From NCBI RefSeq assembly GCF_000718515.1, contig NZ_JNZS01000025.1, positions 21,282-85,281 on the forward strand: DNA of 64,000 bases. The letters run 5' to 3'. Each line of letters starts with the position of its first letter. The first letter of the stretch is position 1. The stretch is from Micromonospora parva. Lineage in GTDB: Bacteria; Actinomycetota; Actinomycetes; Mycobacteriales; Micromonosporaceae. Shown piece by piece: positions 61,876-64,000 of this stretch. The position numbers and the translations under genes are program-made. The notes below the pieces were generated by a model. That model worked only from the letters and a program-made list of their open reading frames with translations. It did no database searches and was not told the DNA's origin.

Positions 61876-63981
61876 GTGATCGAACGCCAGCTGCAACCCC
61901 TCCTGCACGAGTTGGTCGGGGTGGTCTTCGCCCCCACCAGCGCGCTGGGGGACGCGACCGGGCAGATCCGCCCGACCGGCGTCCAGGGCGTCTTCCACGC
62001 CGATGCCCGGGTGCTCTCCCGCGCCGAGCTGCTTGTCGACGACCAGGAGCTCGAAGGGCTGACCCGGGGCGACGTCGGACCGCACGGCGCGCACTTCGTG
62101 AGCCTGGCCCGCTGGCTCGGTGACCCCACACCCGACCCCACCGTCCGGGTCGACCGGACCCGCCGGGCCACCCGCAACGGTCTCACCGAGGAGCTGCGCA
62201 TCCGCTCCACCGCCACTGTTGGCGTACGGGCCACCGTCTCCGTCGACCTCGGCTGCGACCTCGCCCCCATCGAGGTCGTCAAGTCCGGTCGCGCCACCGA
62301 CGCGCTGGCAGCCAGCACCGGCCAGCCCGGCACGCTCACCTGGACGGGCACCGGGATCACCGTCACCGTCACCGCGCCAGGCGCCGACGTGCTCGCCGAC
62401 GGCGAGCGGGCCACCACTCCCCGGCTGGTCTGGCCGGTCGACCTGCCCCCCGGCGGCGAGACCGTGCTGCGCTGGCAGTTGGCCGTCGACGACCCGCGCG
62501 CCGTCGTCGTCGGCCCGGCCGGCGAGCCCGAATGGTCCCGACCCGAGGTGAGCGCCGACGACCGACGCCTCGTCCGGCTGCTCGACCGCAGCCTCGACGA
62601 CCTGCGGGGCCTCCGGCTGGCCGAGACCGGCGCCCCGGGGGACGTGTTCCTCGGCGCCGGGGTGCCCTGGTTCCTCACCCTGTTCGGCCGGGACAGCCTC
62701 TGGGCCGCCCGGATGATGCTGCCGCTCGGCACCGACCTGGCCGCCGGCACCCTGCGCGTCCTCGCCCGCCGGCAGGGCACCCGGATCGACCCGACGACCG
62801 GCGAGGCCCCCGGCAAGATCCTGCACGAGCTGCGGCGCCACGAGTTCGCCCTGCCCGAGAACGGCCTGCACCTTCCACCGGCGTACTACGGCACCGTCGA
62901 CGCCACCATGCTCTGGGTCAACCTGCTGCACGACGCGTGGCGGTGGGGAATGCCCGCCGAGCAGATCGAGCCCCTGCTGCCGCACCTGGAGGCGGCGCTG
63001 CGCTGGCTCGGCGAGCACGCCGACCCGGACGGTGACGGCCTGGTCGAGTACGTCGACACCACCGGTCGCGGGTTGTCGAACCAGGGGTGGAAGGACTCCG
63101 GAGACGCCGTCCGATTCCACGACGGAACCCTGGCCACCGCGCCGATCGTGCTTGCCGAGGTGCAGGGGTACGCGCACGAGGCCGCCGTGAACGGGGCCGC
63201 CCTGCTGGACGCCTTCGGCCGACCGGGCGCCGACCGCTGGCGCGAGCACGCCGCCGCGCTTGTCGACCGGTTCCGGAAGAGCTTCTGGGTCGACGGCCGC
63301 CACGGCCCACAACCAGCGCTGGCCCTCGACCGCGACAAGCGCCCCGTCGACTCGCTGACCAGCAACATCGGCCACCTGCTCGGCACCGGCCTGCTCGACC
63401 GCGACGAGGAGGCGCAGGTCGCGCACCTGCTCACCACCGACACGATGGCCGCCGGGTTCGGACTGCGCACCATGTCCAGCGACGATGCCGGCTTCAGCCC
63501 GCTGTCGTACCACTGTGGCTCGATCTGGACCCACGACACCGCGATCGTGCTCGGTGGGTTGGCCCGCGCCGGGCACCGCGACGCCGCCCTCGGCCTGGCC
63601 GACGGACTGCTCAGCGCGGCCGAGGCGTTCGACTACCGGATGCCGGAGCTGTACGGCGGCGACGACCGGGCACTGGTGAACCGTCCGGTGCCGTACCCGG
63701 CCGCGTGCCGACCGCAGGCCTGGGCCGCGGCGGGTGCGGTGCTGCTGCTACAGGCGGCCACGGGGCTCTACCCGGACGTACCGGCCGGCACGGTCCGGCT
63801 GACACCGCTGGCCGGGCCCGAACTCGGCGCGCTGCATGTGGACGGACTGCGCGTGGGCGGCGCTCCAGTGACCGTCACCGTCGACCGCACCGGCGAAGCC
63901 ACCATCACCGGCCTGCCCACCCCCCTGACCCCACCTCTCCCCACCCAACGCCGCCCCACCACCCAACCCCTCCCCCAATAG
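61876..63981 (+). CDS. Glycogen-debranching-enzyme-like glycosidase
   Basis: 701 residues, cytosolic, (alpha/alpha)6-barrel glycosidase with the N-terminal glycogen-debranching domain. GTG 61876 behind GGAG. N-terminal beta domain GVFHADARVLSRAELLVDDQ; barrel motifs GVPWFLTLFGRDSLWAARMM, LHELRRHEFALPE, PPAYYGTVDATMLWVNLLHD, NQGWKDSGDAVRFHDGT and HCGSIWTHDTAIVLGGLARAG with likely acidic catalytic residues. The end is Pro/Thr-rich (PLTPPLPTQRRPTTQ). Probably breaks down the oligosaccharide taken up by the ABC system. Confidence 0.87.
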   Translation: MIERQLQPLLHELVGVVFAPTSALGDATGQIRPTGVQGVFHADARVLSRAELLVDDQELEGLTRGDVGPHGAHFVSLARWLGDPTPDPTVRVDRTRRATRNGLTEELRIRSTATVGVRATVSVDLGCDLAPIEVVKSGRATDALAASTGQPGTLTWTGTGITVTVTAPGADVLADGERATTPRLVWPVDLPPGGETVLRWQLAVDDPRAVVVGPAGEPEWSRPEVSADDRRLVRLLDRSLDDLRGLRLAETGAPGDVFLGAGVPWFLTLFGRDSLWAARMMLPLGTDLAAGTLRVLARRQGTRIDPTTGEAPGKILHELRRHEFALPENGLHLPPAYYGTVDATMLWVNLLHDAWRWGMPAEQIEPLLPHLEAALRWLGEHADPDGDGLVEYVDTTGRGLSNQGWKDSGDAVRFHDGTLATAPIVLAEVQGYAHEAAVNGAALLDAFGRPGADRWREHAAALVDRFRKSFWVDGRHGPQPALALDRDKRPVDSLTSNIGHLLGTGLLDRDEEAQVAHLLTTDTMAAGFGLRTMSSDDAGFSPLSYHCGSIWTHDTAIVLGGLARAGHRDAALGLADGLLSAAEAFDYRMPELYGGDDRALVNRPVPYPAACRPQAWAAAGAVLLLQAATGLYPDVPAGTVRLTPLAGPELGALHVDGLRVGGAPVTVTVDRTGEATITGLPTPLTPPLPTQRRPTTQPLPQ

Positions 63982-64000
63982 CCCCCGCCCCGCCCTCGCC
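63982..64000. other. Window end, no feature
   Basis: Nineteen C-rich bases after the stop of the debranching-type enzyme; nothing recognisable. Confidence 0.3.

Noticed and set aside
61834..63576. A 580-codon open frame opposite the debranching-type enzyme
   Set aside because: Antisense shadow; composition is Gly/Val/Gln-rich and repetitive, and the plus-strand frame has glycosidase motifs.
1..64000. tRNA or rRNA genes
   Set aside because: I looked for cloverleaf-like patterns with GTTCGA-type T loops and for rRNA blocks in the gaps and found none that fold convincingly; a covariance search was not possible.

Overview
The window is high-GC actinobacterial chromosome. Its gene content (ClgR-PspA-PspM envelope stress genes, UdgX, Nei2, ThyX next to DapA, RNase J and FtsK, and GTG starts) and its many leaderless promoters (TANNNT, 6 to 7 bases, RTG) point to Micromonosporaceae, most likely Micromonospora or a close relative. 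This is inferred from gene content and style; no taxonomic search was possible. No tRNA, rRNA, CRISPR array, prophage or intact insertion sequence was found, so this looks like chromosomal core with a few lineage-specific islands.

Layout. 1-7300: a 3'-truncated RNase Y gene, a beta-keto acid cleavage enzyme, recX-recA under a double (LexA plus PafBC-type) damage promoter, DUF3046, an MFS transporter and a membrane protein. 7395-13495: a Tat-exported flavin amine oxidase, UdgX, a 39-residue membrane peptide, and a MocR regulator divergent from a NimA-like/GNAT fusion and a LysE exporter. 13605-24100: a SpoOM-like protein, two CNNM/CBS membrane proteins and a complete six-gene mrp Na+/H+ antiporter operon. 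24277-36690: the Lhr helicase, a lipoprotein, a SAM hydrolase, a CPCC protein, an SH3 secreted protein, Nei2, and a very large multicopper-oxidase-like protein whose copper ligands have been lost. 36716-43100: pspM, pspA, clgR, cinA, pgsA, rimO and an ornithine cyclodeaminase homologue. 43145-43640: a guanidine-III riboswitch ahead of the exporter gdx. 43722-52270: a small membrane protein, ftsK, two YbjN proteins, rnj, dapA, thyX. 52270-53115: about 850 bases without a convincing gene, rich in repeats. 53115-63981: DUF2752, a YcaQ-type glycosylase, two GNATs, a GT87 mannosyltransferase-like protein, and a LacI-controlled sugar ABC operon divergent from a glycogen-debranching-like enzyme.

Themes. 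DNA repair is heavily represented (RecA, RecX, UdgX, Nei2, Lhr, YcaQ, FtsK, ThyX). Envelope and ion homeostasis form a second theme (Mrp, CNNM, Psp, PgsA).

The least expected signals are non-genic or tiny. Three near-identical mini-ORFs beginning MSARSE bridge operon junctions with overlapping stop-start codons. At least six long palindromes anchored on GATC sit beside gene 3' ends. A 34-base inverted repeat frames the repeat-rich gap. Several promoters put a -10 box directly against the start codon, including one for a predicted 33-codon leader ORF. The strongest recognised RNA element is the guanidine-III riboswitch.
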